64,000 bases of DNA. Source: Pantoea sp050157905. Lineage in GTDB: Bacteria > Pseudomonadota > Gammaproteobacteria > Enterobacterales > Enterobacteriaceae. The stretch spans positions 1,488,001 to 1,552,000 of the forward strand of contig NZ_JBKIWZ010000001.1 in NCBI RefSeq assembly GCF_050157905.1. The letters are read 5' to 3'. Below, piece by piece: positions 53,628-63,448 of this stretch. The number at the start of each line of letters is the position of its first letter. Position 1 is the stretch's first letter. Below the pieces are notes generated by a model. That model had not been told where the DNA came from, searched no databases, and saw nothing but the letters and a program-made list of their open reading frames with translations. The translations under genes were made by a program, and so were the position numbers.

Positions 53628-53656
53628 AAAAAAAAGCACCGCTAAGCGGTGCTTTT
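53628..53656 (-). terminator. prc terminator
   Basis: On the minus strand, eleven-base stem AAAAGCACCGC/GCGGTGCTTTT with a three-base loop, then a T-run (plus-strand A 53628-53635). Confidence 0.9.
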
Positions 53657-53671
53657 CAGGACAATAGCGGG

Positions 53672-55711
53672 TTATTTTGCCGCCGGTGTCTCGGGCTGAG
53701 ATTTTTCCAGCTGCGCAAGATCGTTCGCAATCTTTACCGTCTCATCGAGGTAAGGATCGGGCTCTTTATAATCTTTCGGCAGTTCGTCCAGATTTTTCAG
53801 CGGTTTTTTGCCTTCGGCCTGATAGCGCGCGTTAATACGTTCCAGACGTGACGCATCATCTTCGCGATTCTCTTTCTCGCGCTGCGCCAGATTCAGTGAA
53901 ACGATGTTACGTTTATCCTTCATGGCATTGAAACGCGCAATGTCCTTCATGATGTACTGGAATTCGCGATCCTGAGCAATACGCTCAGCATGCTGCTTCG
54001 TCAGCTGCGCAACCAGCGGTTTAACATCACCTGTTCGGGTATAGGTTGCGGCCTTGATGCTGTCCCACGGCAGGGCGTTATCCTCAAATTTCTCACCGGT
54101 TTCAGCCGCTTCCACGCCGGTTGGCATCAGCAGATCGGGCGTAACGCCTTTACGCTGGGTGCTGCCGCCGTTGATGCGATAAAACTTCTGAATGGTGTAG
54201 GAAACAGAACCTAACGCAGGCCACTCCGGACGCAGCATCTGATCGTAGATGCGATTCAGCGAGCGATACTGCTGTACGGTGCCTTTACCAAAGGTCGGTT
54301 CACCGACAATCACCGCGCGGCCATAATCCTGCATTGCAGCAGCGAAGATCTCAGAGGCCGAGGCACTGAAGCGATCGACCAGCACGACCAGCGGACCTTT
54401 ATAGTAAACCACGCCGTCGTTATCGCTGTCTTCGCGTACACGGCCGTTGTTGTCGCGAACCTGCACCACCGGACCGCTCGGAATAAACAGACCGGAAAGT
54501 GACACGGCTTCAGTCAGTGCGCCACCGCCGTTGGTGCGTAGATCGATCACTACGCTGTCAACGTTCTGCTTCTGCAGTTTCTGCAGCTGCACTTTTACGT
54601 CATCGGTCAGGCCGACATAGAAGCCCGGAATATCAAGCACGCCCACCTTCTGTTTGCCGACATTTTTGACGCTCATTTTCACCGCGCGATCTTCCAGACG
54701 GATTTTCTCGCGCGTCAGCGTCACAGTACGGGTTTTCGTGCCCTTTCCGGCTGGCAGGATTTCAAGGCGGACTTTACTGCCTTTTGGTCCTTTAATTTTG
54801 GCGACAACATCATCCAGACGCCAGCCGATCACATCTTCGATCGGCTTACCAGGCTGACCCACACCTACGATGCGATCGCCTACGGTGATAGCTTTACTTT
54901 TGGCAGCCGGGCCGCCTGCAACCATTGAGTTGATGACGGTGTAGTCATCGTCCATCTGTAGCACGGCACCGATTCCCTCCAGAGAGAGGCTCATTTCGGT
55001 GTTGAACTGTTCGGTGTTACGCGGCGACAGATAGCTGGTGTGCGGATCAATCTCGCGGGCAAAGGCGTTCATCACCAGCTGGAAAACGTCTTCGCCGTTG
55101 CTCTGGGCCAGACGACGGATTGCGAAGTTGTAACGCTTGGTCAGAACGTCGCGAATCTCCTTATCGTCTTTGCCTGCCAGCTTCAGACTCAGCTGGTCAT
55201 ATTTGACCTTGGCATCCCAGAGCGCGTTAAGTTCCGCTTCATCTTTTGGCCAGGGCGCTTTTGCGCGATCAATGTCGATAGTGTCATTGCCGCTGAAATT
55301 CATCGGGCGAGCCAGCACCGTCAGCGCATACTGGTAGCGCTCAAAACGGCGTTTCTGCGCCAGATTGTAGAGATCGTAGAAAAGGTCCAGTTTGCCACTG
55401 CGCAGCTCATCGCCAACCGTTCCTTTTTTGCTGGCAAACTGCGCCACATCCGACGCCAGCAGCACGTTATGGCTGTAGTCGAGCATGTTCAGATAGCGGT
55501 CGAAAATCTTCGCTGAAAAGTTCTGATCCAGATCGAACTGGCGGTAGTGGGAACGGGTAAAGCGCGAGGTTACGCGCTCACTGACCGTCGGGTCCTGCGG
55601 ATCTTCGTGAAGCTGGGGGATCTGATCGGCGCGCGTAATGTTCTCCGCGCCGAAGGTGGGGCCTGCTAACAGCAGGCCCGCAATAAGTCCAACTTTTAAA
55701 AGGGTGTTCAT
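53672..55711 (-). CDS. prc: Tail-specific periplasmic protease Prc (Tsp)
   Basis: Processes the C-terminus of penicillin-binding protein 3 and, with NlpI, degrades the murein hydrolase MepS. Signal peptide cleaved near TFGA; PDZ domain around residues 240-320; Ser/Lys dyad in FSASASEIFAAA (about 450) and FGKGTVQQY (about 475). The ATG at 55711 matches E. coli; reading on from 55759 adds 16 unlikely residues. 679 residues. It follows proQ by 19 bases and is cotranscribed with it in E. coli. Confidence 0.97.
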   Translation of the reverse strand: MNTLLKVGLIAGLLLAGPTFGAENITRADQIPQLHEDPQDPTVSERVTSRFTRSHYRQFDLDQNFSAKIFDRYLNMLDYSHNVLLASDVAQFASKKGTVGDELRSGKLDLFYDLYNLAQKRRFERYQYALTVLARPMNFSGNDTIDIDRAKAPWPKDEAELNALWDAKVKYDQLSLKLAGKDDKEIRDVLTKRYNFAIRRLAQSNGEDVFQLVMNAFAREIDPHTSYLSPRNTEQFNTEMSLSLEGIGAVLQMDDDYTVINSMVAGGPAAKSKAITVGDRIVGVGQPGKPIEDVIGWRLDDVVAKIKGPKGSKVRLEILPAGKGTKTRTVTLTREKIRLEDRAVKMSVKNVGKQKVGVLDIPGFYVGLTDDVKVQLQKLQKQNVDSVVIDLRTNGGGALTEAVSLSGLFIPSGPVVQVRDNNGRVREDSDNDGVVYYKGPLVVLVDRFSASASEIFAAAMQDYGRAVIVGEPTFGKGTVQQYRSLNRIYDQMLRPEWPALGSVSYTIQKFYRINGGSTQRKGVTPDLLMPTGVEAAETGEKFEDNALPWDSIKAATYTRTGDVKPLVAQLTKQHAERIAQDREFQYIMKDIARFNAMKDKRNIVSLNLAQREKENREDDASRLERINARYQAEGKKPLKNLDELPKDYKEPDPYLDETVKIANDLAQLEKSQPETPAAK

Positions 55712-55730
55712 GCCGGGGTTAGCCTCCGTT

Positions 55731-56432
55731 TCAGAACTGCAAGTGTTCTGCGCGCACAATCATTGCCATGCCGGAAGCGAGCTGGACCCGAACGCCGTCT
55801 TTCGATACTTCCAGAACGGTAGCGTCCATCGCACTTTTGCCTGCTTTAACTTTAATACTCTGGCCGGGTTGCAAAGTTGAGGTATCAGTGATGGGCTGAG
55901 CTTCCTGCTCCGGACGTGGAGCGGGCTTGCGATGCTGTGAGGCGGTCGCACGCGGTGCCGTGTTCTGAGGACGCGGTTTACGCGGTGCATCGCTTTCTGC
56001 AGGCTTACGGGCAGCCGGCTTACGGGCACGACGCGGTGCCGCGTTCTCTTCACCCTCGCCAGCTTCACGACGTGCGGCGCGCTGCTGATCACGCTGCGCC
56101 TGAACACGCGCTTTGGCTTCTTCCAGCTGTTTGCGAGCATGCTCAACGTGCTGCTCGTCCAGTACGCCACAGGCGTTGCCGTCGAGATCGACACGAATGG
56201 CGCCGGCTTTGATGCCGTACAGATAACGCCAGCTTGACGTATAGAGACGCAGTGCAGAACGCAACTGCGTTTTGCTCAGACCCATTTCGCCCTGAACACG
56301 CTCGACCAGATCCTGAAAGATACCGATTTTGAGCGGACGCGCTTCGCCTTCAGCGCTAAAGCAGTGCGGAAAGCGCTCCGCCAGAAACGTGATAACTTCT
56401 TTACTGCTATTCAACTTAGGTTGATTTTCCAT
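55731..56432 (-). CDS. proQ: RNA chaperone ProQ
   Basis: Global small-RNA-binding protein. N-terminal FinO/ProQ domain (1-120) with ERFPHCFSAEGEARPLKIGI and LYTSSWRYL; a long basic, Ala/Arg/Pro-rich linker (about 125-178); C-terminal Tudor-like domain (about 180-233) with GQSIKVKAGKSAMDATVLEV. 233 residues. First gene of proQ-prc. Confidence 0.97.
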   Translation of the reverse strand: MENQPKLNSSKEVITFLAERFPHCFSAEGEARPLKIGIFQDLVERVQGEMGLSKTQLRSALRLYTSSWRYLYGIKAGAIRVDLDGNACGVLDEQHVEHARKQLEEAKARVQAQRDQQRAARREAGEGEENAAPRRARKPAARKPAESDAPRKPRPQNTAPRATASQHRKPAPRPEQEAQPITDTSTLQPGQSIKVKAGKSAMDATVLEVSKDGVRVQLASGMAMIVRAEHLQF

Positions 56433-56528
56433 GAAATTTCCTGATTACAACGGGTTTGCCGACCAGCGCAGGCATGAACAGGCGACATTATAATGACAAC
56501 ATCGCTAAATGCCATGTGATCCAGTCGA

Positions 56529-57029
56529 TTAGCTGCGTGTCAGCTGCAGATATTTTTCTAAGTCGCTGTTCGCAAGCACTTCACAAAGCCCATCTGTCAG
56601 TGTGACCAGGCCCGATTCGTCGTCGCTGTCAAAGCGATTGAACACTACGCTGTCAATGTCCAGCACGCCAACCACCGTGCCATTCACTTTCAGAGGAATC
56701 ACAATCTCAGCATTGCTGGCAGCGTCACAGGCGATGTGGCCTGGGAAAGCATGCACATCATCCACGCGTTGCACTTTTTCTTCTGCCAGCGCCGTGCCAC
56801 ATACACCTTTACCAACCGGAATGCGCACACAGGCGATTTTGCCCTGAAACGGGCCCAGTACCAGCGTATCAGCTTCCGTCAGCAGATAGAAACCGGCCCA
56901 GTTCACCCCTTCGAGACGTTCGTACAGCAGCGCGCTGAAGTTACCCATTGCGGCGAGGAACGCCGTTTCTCCCGCCAGCAAGGCGCGCATATCGCGATTC
57001 AAATCGGCGTAAAAGGCAGTTTTGTTCAT
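56529..57029 (-). CDS. msrC: Free methionine-(R)-sulfoxide reductase
   Basis: GAF-domain enzyme reducing free L-methionine-(R)-sulfoxide. The three catalytic cysteines Cys67, Cys77 and Cys101 have the same relative spacing as Cys84/94/118 of E. coli fRMsr. 166 residues. It lies upstream of proQ on the same strand and is divergent from letA. The window thus holds two methionine-repair enzymes (MsrB and MsrC). Confidence 0.95.
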   Translation of the reverse strand: MNKTAFYADLNRDMRALLAGETAFLAAMGNFSALLYERLEGVNWAGFYLLTEADTLVLGPFQGKIACVRIPVGKGVCGTALAEEKVQRVDDVHAFPGHIACDAASNAEIVIPLKVNGTVVGVLDIDSVVFNRFDSDDESGLVTLTDGLCEVLANSDLEKYLQLTRS

Positions 57030-57210
57030 TATTTAACCGTTACCAATGACATCTGAACGGAGTGATTGAGCCCGTTCGTTAAAAATAAGTTTTAAATATC
57101 CAGAGCCACAAGGTGAATCATCGCGTTAGTTGCTATAACCTTAGCATTCTGTGGATCGAAGCGTGATGCCCGAGACAGGCACACAGACAATGTCCTGATG
57201 ACCAATAATA

Positions 57211-58488
57211 GTGACTTCTGAAGAGCGAAGACTGCCTCACCCTATGAAAATTCACGCTATCAGCCAGACATTGCCTCACGCACGTTATCAGCGTTGTCCG
57301 CAATGCGATACCCTTTTTTCCTTACCGGATGTGAAATCGCATCAGTCGGCCTATTGCCCGCGCTGCAATGCCGAAATTCTCAGCGGTCGCGACTGGTCCA
57401 TGACCCGCCTGATGGCTATGGCCGCTACCATGATTGTATTAATGCCCTTCGCCTTCTCAATGCCGCTGGTCGATATCCGGCTGCTTGGGATGCGCATTAA
57501 TGCCAGCGTGCTGGAGGGCGTTATCCAGATGACCCAGCAGGGCGATGTGCTGACCGCCTCGATGGTGGCGTTCTGCACCATCGGCGCGCCGGTCACGCTG
57601 GTGGCCGGCATCTGTTATCTCGGCATCGGGCAGCGCCTGGGGATGAACCTGCGGCCCGTGCTGCTGATGCTGGAGAAGCTCAAAGAGTGGGTGATGCTCG
57701 ATATCTATCTGATCGGTATCGCCGTGGCGTCCATTAAAGTGCAGGACTATGCTTCGCTGGAGATTGGCTACGGGCTGGCGGCCTACATTGCCCTGACGGT
57801 GCTCAGCGTGCTGACGCTGATCCATCTGAATATGGAGCAGCTGTGGGAGCATTTCTACCCGCAGCGGCCGGGGAATATGGCCCGCGACGCGATGCAGGTC
57901 TGCCTGAACTGCCACAACACCGGCCTGCCCGACGCGCGTGGCCGCTGTCCGCGCTGCCATACCCCGCTCGACTTCCGGCGTCGGCACAGCCTGCAAAAAT
58001 CCTGGGCCGCGCTGATTGCGTCGATTGTGTTGCTGATCCCCGCCAACCTGATGCCCATTTCGGTGGTCTACGTGAACGGGTCGCGCCGCGAGGATACGAT
58101 CTTCTCCGGCATCCTGTCGCTGGGGGAAGGCAATGTGCCGGTGGCCGCGATTGTGTTTATCGCCAGTATTCTGGTGCCCTTTACCAAGGTGCTGGTCATG
58201 CTGACGCTGCTGCTCAGCATTCACTTTCGCTGTGAACAGGGGCTCAGAACCCGCATCCTGTTACTGCGGTTCGTCACCTGGGTGGGCCGCTGGTCGATGC
58301 TCGATCTGTTTGTCATTTCATTAACCATGTCGCTGGTCAACCGTGACCAGCTGCTGGCTTTTACCATGGGACCGGCGGCGCTGTTTTTTGGCGCGGCCGT
58401 CATCCTGACCATAATGTCTGTTGAGTGGCTGGATAGCCGCCTGCTCTGGGATGCACATGCAACAGGAAACGCCGACTACACCGACTAA
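57211..58488 (+). CDS. letA: Lipid-transport membrane protein LetA (YebS, PqiA family)
   Basis: Inner-membrane component of the LetAB lipid transport bridge. 425 residues: two zinc-ribbon modules (Cys29/32 with Cys49/52, and a second CLNC..CPRC at about 229-247), each followed by four membrane helices. The GTG at 57211 gives a length like E. coli; there is no strong ribosome-binding site and the ATG at 57244 is an alternative. letB starts inside its end, overlapping by 32 bases. Confidence 0.94.
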   Translation: MTSEERRLPHPMKIHAISQTLPHARYQRCPQCDTLFSLPDVKSHQSAYCPRCNAEILSGRDWSMTRLMAMAATMIVLMPFAFSMPLVDIRLLGMRINASVLEGVIQMTQQGDVLTASMVAFCTIGAPVTLVAGICYLGIGQRLGMNLRPVLLMLEKLKEWVMLDIYLIGIAVASIKVQDYASLEIGYGLAAYIALTVLSVLTLIHLNMEQLWEHFYPQRPGNMARDAMQVCLNCHNTGLPDARGRCPRCHTPLDFRRRHSLQKSWAALIASIVLLIPANLMPISVVYVNGSRREDTIFSGILSLGEGNVPVAAIVFIASILVPFTKVLVMLTLLLSIHFRCEQGLRTRILLLRFVTWVGRWSMLDLFVISLTMSLVNRDQLLAFTMGPAALFFGAAVILTIMSVEWLDSRLLWDAHATGNADYTD

Positions 58489-61090
58489 CGCCACGCTGCG
58501 CAATAAGCGTAAGATTTCGCCCTTCTGGCTGCTGCCGATTATTGCGATGCTGATCGCCGGCTGGCTGCTCTGGACCAATTATCAGGAGCGCGGCACCACC
58601 ATCACCATTAATTTCCAGACGGCGGATGGGATCGTGCCGGGCCGCACCCCGATTCGTTATCAGGGCGTGGAAGTGGGCACCGTGCAGGGCATTAATCTCA
58701 GCGACGACTATCGCAGCATTCAGATCAAAGCGAGCATCAAAAGCGACATGCGCGATGCGCTGCGTGAAGATACGCAGTTCTGGCTGGTGACGCCGAAAGC
58801 TTCCCTGGCGGGGGTGTCGGGGCTGGATGCGCTGGTGGGCGGTAACTACATCGGGATGATGCCGGGCAAAGGTAAACCCAGCGAAGCCTTTACCGCGCTG
58901 GATACGCAGCCGAAATACCGGGTCAATACCGGCGAACTGCTGATCCACCTGCATGCGCCCGATCTGGGCTCGCTCAACACCGGATCGCTGGTCTACTACC
59001 GTAAAATTCCGGTGGGCCGGGTCTATGACTACAACATCAACAGCAAGAGTGACGGGGTGGCGATCGATGTGCTGATCGACCGTCGTTTTGTCAATCTGGT
59101 GAAAACCAGCAGTCGCTTCTGGAACGTGTCGGGCGTCAACGCCGACGTCAGCCTGAGCGGCGCAAAGGTTCAGCTGGAGAGCCTGGCGGCGCTGGTCAAT
59201 GGCGCTATCGCCTTTGACTCGCCAGAGGGCGCGCAGGCGGCGAAAGCGGAGCAGCACTACCGGCTCTATCCTGACCTCGCGCACAGCCAGCGCGGCGTGC
59301 TGATCACCCTGGATCTGCCTGACGGTAAAAACCTGAAAGCGGGCAGCACACCACTGGTTTATCAGGGACTGGAGGTCGGCACACTGACGAAACTCAACCT
59401 GCAGGATGGGGGTAAAGTCACGGGTGAGCTGACCATCGATCCTTCCGTGGTCGGCCTGATGCGCAGCGGCACGCGGATTGAGATGCACAGCCCGAAAATC
59501 AGCCTGACCGACACCAGCCTCAGCGCACTACTGACCGGCAATACGCTGGAGCTGGTGCCGGGTGAAGGCGAGCCGCAGCAGCATTTTACCGTACTGGCAG
59601 CGAATGAAACCCTGCTGCAGAAGCCGAATGTGCTCACGGTCAGGCTCAGCGCGCCGGAAAGCTATGGCATTGACCAGGGGCAGCCGCTGATGCTGCACGG
59701 GATGCAGATCGGTCAGGTAATGTCGCGTTCACTGGATGAAAACGGTGTCAATTTCGTGGTGGCAATCAACCCGGAGAATCGCAACCTGGTACACGGCGAC
59801 AGCAAGTTTATCGTCAACAGCCGCCTCGATGTGAAGTTTGGTCTGGATGGAATGCAGGTGTTAGGTGCCAGCGCCCGTGAGTGGGTCGATGGCGGAATCC
59901 GGCTGGAGCCGGGTAAAAAAGGCGAACCCAAACATACCTATCCGCTGTTTGCTGACGCGGAAAAAGCGGATGAAGGTATTACCGGCGATGGCCCGTCTAC
60001 TACGCTGATGCTGACGGCGGACAGTCTGCCTGACGTGCAGGCGGGTTCAGTGGTGCTTTACCGCAAATATCAGGTCGGCGAGATTGTGAAAGTGACGCCG
60101 CGCGCCGACGCCTTTGATATTGCGGTGCATATCAAGCCGGAGTATCGCAAGCTGCTGACCAGCGAAAGCGTCTTCTGGGCCGAAGGCGGCGCGCGCGTCA
60201 GCCTGAACGGCAGCGGCCTGACTGTGCAGGCCTCTCCGCTGAACCGGGCGCTGAAAGGCGCGATCAGCTTTGACAACATGAGTGGTGCACAGTCTGTCAA
60301 AGGGGCCAGACGGGTGCTTTATGCTTCCGAAACGGCGGCCCGGGCGGTCGGCAGCCAGATTACGCTGCACACCTACGACGCCAGCAAGCTTTCAGCCGGG
60401 ATGCCCATTCGATATCTGGGGATTAACGTCGGCCAGGTGGAGTCTCTGTCGTTAAGCAAAGATAACAATCAGGTGGTGGCGAAAGCGGTACTCTACCCTG
60501 AGTATGTTAACGATTTTGCCCGCATGGGCAGCCGCTTCTCGGTCGTCTCTCCGGAGATCTCTGCGGCGGGCGTCAACCATCTGGAGACGCTGCTGCAGCC
60601 TTATGTCAACGTCGATCCGGGTAAAGGCAGCGCCGCGCGGTCGTTTGAATTGCAGGAGAGCACCATCACCGATTCACGCTATCTGAACGGCCTGAATATT
60701 TATGTCGATGCCACGGAGGCAGGCTCCCTGTCGCTGGGCACGCCGGTGCTGTTCCGGGGTGTGGAAGTGGGTACCGTAACCGGCACCTCACTGGGGAATA
60801 TGGCGGATCGCGTGCAGATTGCCCTGCGCATCAGTAAGAAGTATCAGCATCTGGTGCGGAACAATTCGGTATTCTGGCTGGCCTCCGGCTACAATCTCGA
60901 CTTTGGTCTGGTGGGCGGCGTGGTGAAAACCGGTACTTTCCAGCAGTTTATCCGTGGCGGCATTCAGTTTGCGACGCCACCTACGGTACCGCTGGCACCG
61001 CAGGCGACCCCGGATAAGCACTTCCTTTTACAGGATGAAGCGCCGAAAGAGTGGCGCAACTGGGGAACGGCCATTCCATCGCCCCGCTGA
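58457..61090 (+). CDS. letB: MCE-domain intermembrane lipid bridge LetB (YebT)
   Basis: Forms the long periplasmic tunnel from inner to outer membrane for lipids. 877 residues, the same as E. coli: one N-terminal anchor helix (about 19-38), then seven MCE repeats, each with a G-x-x-V-xYxGxxVG-type start (for example RTPIRYQGVEVGTV, STPLVYQGLEVGTL, GTPVLFRGVEVGTV). The ATG at 58457 has GGGA six bases upstream and overlaps letA, so the two are translationally coupled. Confidence 0.96.
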   Translation: MQQETPTTPTNATLRNKRKISPFWLLPIIAMLIAGWLLWTNYQERGTTITINFQTADGIVPGRTPIRYQGVEVGTVQGINLSDDYRSIQIKASIKSDMRDALREDTQFWLVTPKASLAGVSGLDALVGGNYIGMMPGKGKPSEAFTALDTQPKYRVNTGELLIHLHAPDLGSLNTGSLVYYRKIPVGRVYDYNINSKSDGVAIDVLIDRRFVNLVKTSSRFWNVSGVNADVSLSGAKVQLESLAALVNGAIAFDSPEGAQAAKAEQHYRLYPDLAHSQRGVLITLDLPDGKNLKAGSTPLVYQGLEVGTLTKLNLQDGGKVTGELTIDPSVVGLMRSGTRIEMHSPKISLTDTSLSALLTGNTLELVPGEGEPQQHFTVLAANETLLQKPNVLTVRLSAPESYGIDQGQPLMLHGMQIGQVMSRSLDENGVNFVVAINPENRNLVHGDSKFIVNSRLDVKFGLDGMQVLGASAREWVDGGIRLEPGKKGEPKHTYPLFADAEKADEGITGDGPSTTLMLTADSLPDVQAGSVVLYRKYQVGEIVKVTPRADAFDIAVHIKPEYRKLLTSESVFWAEGGARVSLNGSGLTVQASPLNRALKGAISFDNMSGAQSVKGARRVLYASETAARAVGSQITLHTYDASKLSAGMPIRYLGINVGQVESLSLSKDNNQVVAKAVLYPEYVNDFARMGSRFSVVSPEISAAGVNHLETLLQPYVNVDPGKGSAARSFELQESTITDSRYLNGLNIYVDATEAGSLSLGTPVLFRGVEVGTVTGTSLGNMADRVQIALRISKKYQHLVRNNSVFWLASGYNLDFGLVGGVVKTGTFQQFIRGGIQFATPPTVPLAPQATPDKHFLLQDEAPKEWRNWGTAIPSPR

Positions 61091-61446
61091 GTCTGGTCAT
61101 GCCGGAAACCGGTCAGACGGCTCAGAAAATGAAGCAATGAGAGCACACGCCCGGCGCAATCCCTGACAGCAGGACAAACGCGCCGGATGATTTTTTAAAC
61201 AATGTAACGCGTTGCCCCGGATAGAGCGCATCTCCTGAATGCGGTGCGCCCATTTCCGCACAGTGCCCGTCAGAGCGGGCAACGCTTGCGTCTTTCCAAA
61301 AGATGCCGGCTCCCTGAGCCCGTTCACCCGCCTGAAACCGCATCAGCTCATAGCCCTGCACTTATTTTCCCTGAAACGGGCGGCCTGGCTGCCCGTTTAC
61401 TTTCTGCGTGATACACTGCCGCCTTTGCCTTTACTGGAATGTGCCC
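61091..61446. other. Intergenic region letB-rsmF
   Basis: 356 bases without a credible gene; in E. coli these two genes are adjacent. One stem AAACGGGC/GCCCGTTT (61374-61398) lies 49 bases before the rsmF start and could shape its leader. Confidence 0.35.
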
Positions 61447-62874
61447 GTGTCAGATGCTTCTGTGCTTTTCCCCGCCGATTTTCTCTCATTAATACGTCAG
61501 AGCCTGTCCGATGAGGCGAGTTTCGACCAGTTTATTGCCATCAGCCAGCAACCGCTGCGCCGCAGCCTGCGCGTCAACACCCTGAAGATCAGCGTGTCTG
61601 ACTTCCTGACCCTGACGGCTGACTACGGCTGGCAGCTGACGCCGGTGCCGTGGTGCGAAGAGGGATTCTGGATCAGCCGGGAAGATGAGAGCCTGCCGCT
61701 GGGCAGTGTGGCAGAGCATCTCAGCGGACTGTTTTATATTCAGGAAGCCAGCTCCATGCTGCCGGTGACCGCACTGTTCGATGCGCAGCCTGACGTCAGC
61801 GCCGTGATGGACATGGCCGCCGCGCCAGGCTCGAAAACCACCCAGATTGCTGCACGAATGCATAATCAGGGTGTCATCCTGGCAAATGAATTCTCCGCCA
61901 GCCGGGTAAAAGTCCTGCATGCCAATATCAGCCGCTGCGGCGTCAGCAACAGCGCACTGACCCACTTTGACGCACGGGTGTTTGGTCCGGCTCTGCCGGA
62001 ACAGTTTGATGCCATTCTGCTGGATGCGCCCTGCTCAGGTGAAGGCGTGATCCGCAAAGATGCCGACGCACTAAAAAACTGGACGCTGGCCAGTACGGAA
62101 GCGATTGCCGCAACCCAGCGCGATCTGCTCGACAGTGCGTTTCATGCCCTTAAACCCGGTGGTACGCTCGTCTACTCCACCTGCACCCTGAATCAGATCG
62201 AGAATCAGCAGGTGATCGCCTGGCTGTTACAGCGCTATCCCGGCGCAGTCGACATCCTGCCGCTGAATGAACTGTTTCACGGCGCGGACCAGGCCGCGAC
62301 GCCGGAAGGCTATCTGCATGTTTTCCCGCATATTTTTGACAGTGAAGGCTTCTTTGTCGCCCGCCTGCGTAAAACCGCGTCGGTCGCGCCGCTGCCTGCT
62401 CCAGGCTATAAAGTCGGCAAACTGCCCTTTTCCCATCTCAGCCGTAAACAGGAAAGTGAGATTGTCGCCGCCGCTGCTGCGGTATCACTGAAATGGGATG
62501 CGTCGCTAACGCTGTGGCAGCGGGACAAAGAGATCTGGCTGTTCCCGCACGCTGTCACGCCTATGCTGGGTAAGGTGCGCTTTTCGCGCATTGGTCTGAA
62601 GCTGGCGGAAACCTTTGCAAAAGGCTATCGCTGGCAGCATGAGGCGGTGGTGGCACTGGCGCAGCCCGAGGCAGACCAGCGTTTTGAACTCACGGCAGCA
62701 GAAGCGGAAGAGTGGTATCGCGGCCGGGATATTTACCCGGAAACGGCGCCTGCCAGCAATGAGATGATTGTCACCTATCAGCAGCAGCCGCTGGGGCTGG
62801 CAAAGAAAGTGGGCAGCCGAATCAAAAACAGCTATCCCCGTGAACTGGTGCGCGATGGACGGCTGTTCCGCTGA
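61447..62874 (+). CDS. rsmF: 16S rRNA (cytosine(1407)-C(5))-methyltransferase
   Basis: Methylates C1407 of 16S rRNA. SAM-binding MDMAAAPGSKTTQIA, the catalytic DAPCSGEGVIRKD cysteine and the second cysteine in VYSTCTLN are present; the C-terminal PUA-like part ends NSYPRELVRDGRLFR. The start is taken as GTG at 61447, about nine bases behind TGGA; GTG at 61441 is possible. 475 residues, family length. E. coli has yebV next; here a terminator follows. Confidence 0.95.
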   Translation: MSDASVLFPADFLSLIRQSLSDEASFDQFIAISQQPLRRSLRVNTLKISVSDFLTLTADYGWQLTPVPWCEEGFWISREDESLPLGSVAEHLSGLFYIQEASSMLPVTALFDAQPDVSAVMDMAAAPGSKTTQIAARMHNQGVILANEFSASRVKVLHANISRCGVSNSALTHFDARVFGPALPEQFDAILLDAPCSGEGVIRKDADALKNWTLASTEAIAATQRDLLDSAFHALKPGGTLVYSTCTLNQIENQQVIAWLLQRYPGAVDILPLNELFHGADQAATPEGYLHVFPHIFDSEGFFVARLRKTASVAPLPAPGYKVGKLPFSHLSRKQESEIVAAAAAVSLKWDASLTLWQRDKEIWLFPHAVTPMLGKVRFSRIGLKLAETFAKGYRWQHEAVVALAQPEADQRFELTAAEAEEWYRGRDIYPETAPASNEMIVTYQQQPLGLAKKVGSRIKNSYPRELVRDGRLFR

Positions 62875-62886
62875 ACGCCGCAGCAT

Positions 62887-62922
62887 AAAGCCTGCCGGCA
62901 GCTGTTAAGCGGCAGGCTTTTT
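62887..62922 (+). terminator. rsmF terminator
   Basis: Eleven-base stem AAAGCCTGCCG/CGGCAGGCTTT with a 12-base loop and five T. Confidence 0.88.
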
Positions 62923-63120
62923 CAACAATGCGATGCCGGTTAAAACGCGGGTGATTAACGTGCCGATAATCATCTTGCGTTGAGTATCGAGCAATGCCTC
63001 CCCACAATAGTGACACTGTCACTCAAACACCCGATTTTGTTGCTGCCATTACGCACATCGTGCTGACATCTGCGCCTGTACGCCCGGCCCTGCCTGACGA
63101 AACAGGACACCCGGATGATT

Positions 63121-63333
63121 TTATTGCCGTACTTTGGCGGGAAATTTTACCAGCTTATCGGCCGGTCGCACCGGACGGCGCACCAGCTCACCGCCACAGT
63201 TGGGGCAATGGTGCGCGAGTTGCTCAGTACAGGTCGCACAGAAGGTGCATTCAAACGAGCAGATATGGGCCGCCAGCGAAGATGGCGGCAGATCGCTGTC
63301 GCAGCGTTCACAATTGGGACGAAGTTCCAGCAT
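63121..63333 (-). CDS. Small zinc-ribbon protein (DUF1272)
   Basis: 70-residue protein built from paired cysteines: CERC, CSFECTFCATC and CPNCGG, eight or more potential zinc ligands in 50 residues, followed by a basic tail. AGGAGAG precedes the ATG at 63333; a longer in-frame reading from 63381 has no start signal. It belongs to the DUF1272 type as I recall it. Function unknown; nucleic-acid or protein binding is plausible. It may follow the MFS gene in one transcript. Confidence 0.8.
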   Translation of the reverse strand: MLELRPNCERCDSDLPPSSLAAHICSFECTFCATCTEQLAHHCPNCGGELVRRPVRPADKLVKFPAKVRQ

Positions 63334-63448
63334 AGGCTCTCCTGAAAATGTTTTATTCGCCTCCCGGAAACCGGGGCGCACGGTCAGATGTCGGATAAGG
63401 CGACCGATGGTCTGCAGTGGTCATCCGCCGCAGGCGATCCGACCACGG

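Noticed and set aside
58400..59488. 362-codon frame opposite letA/letB
   Set aside because: Antisense shadow of the repetitive MCE domains; no ribosome-binding site.
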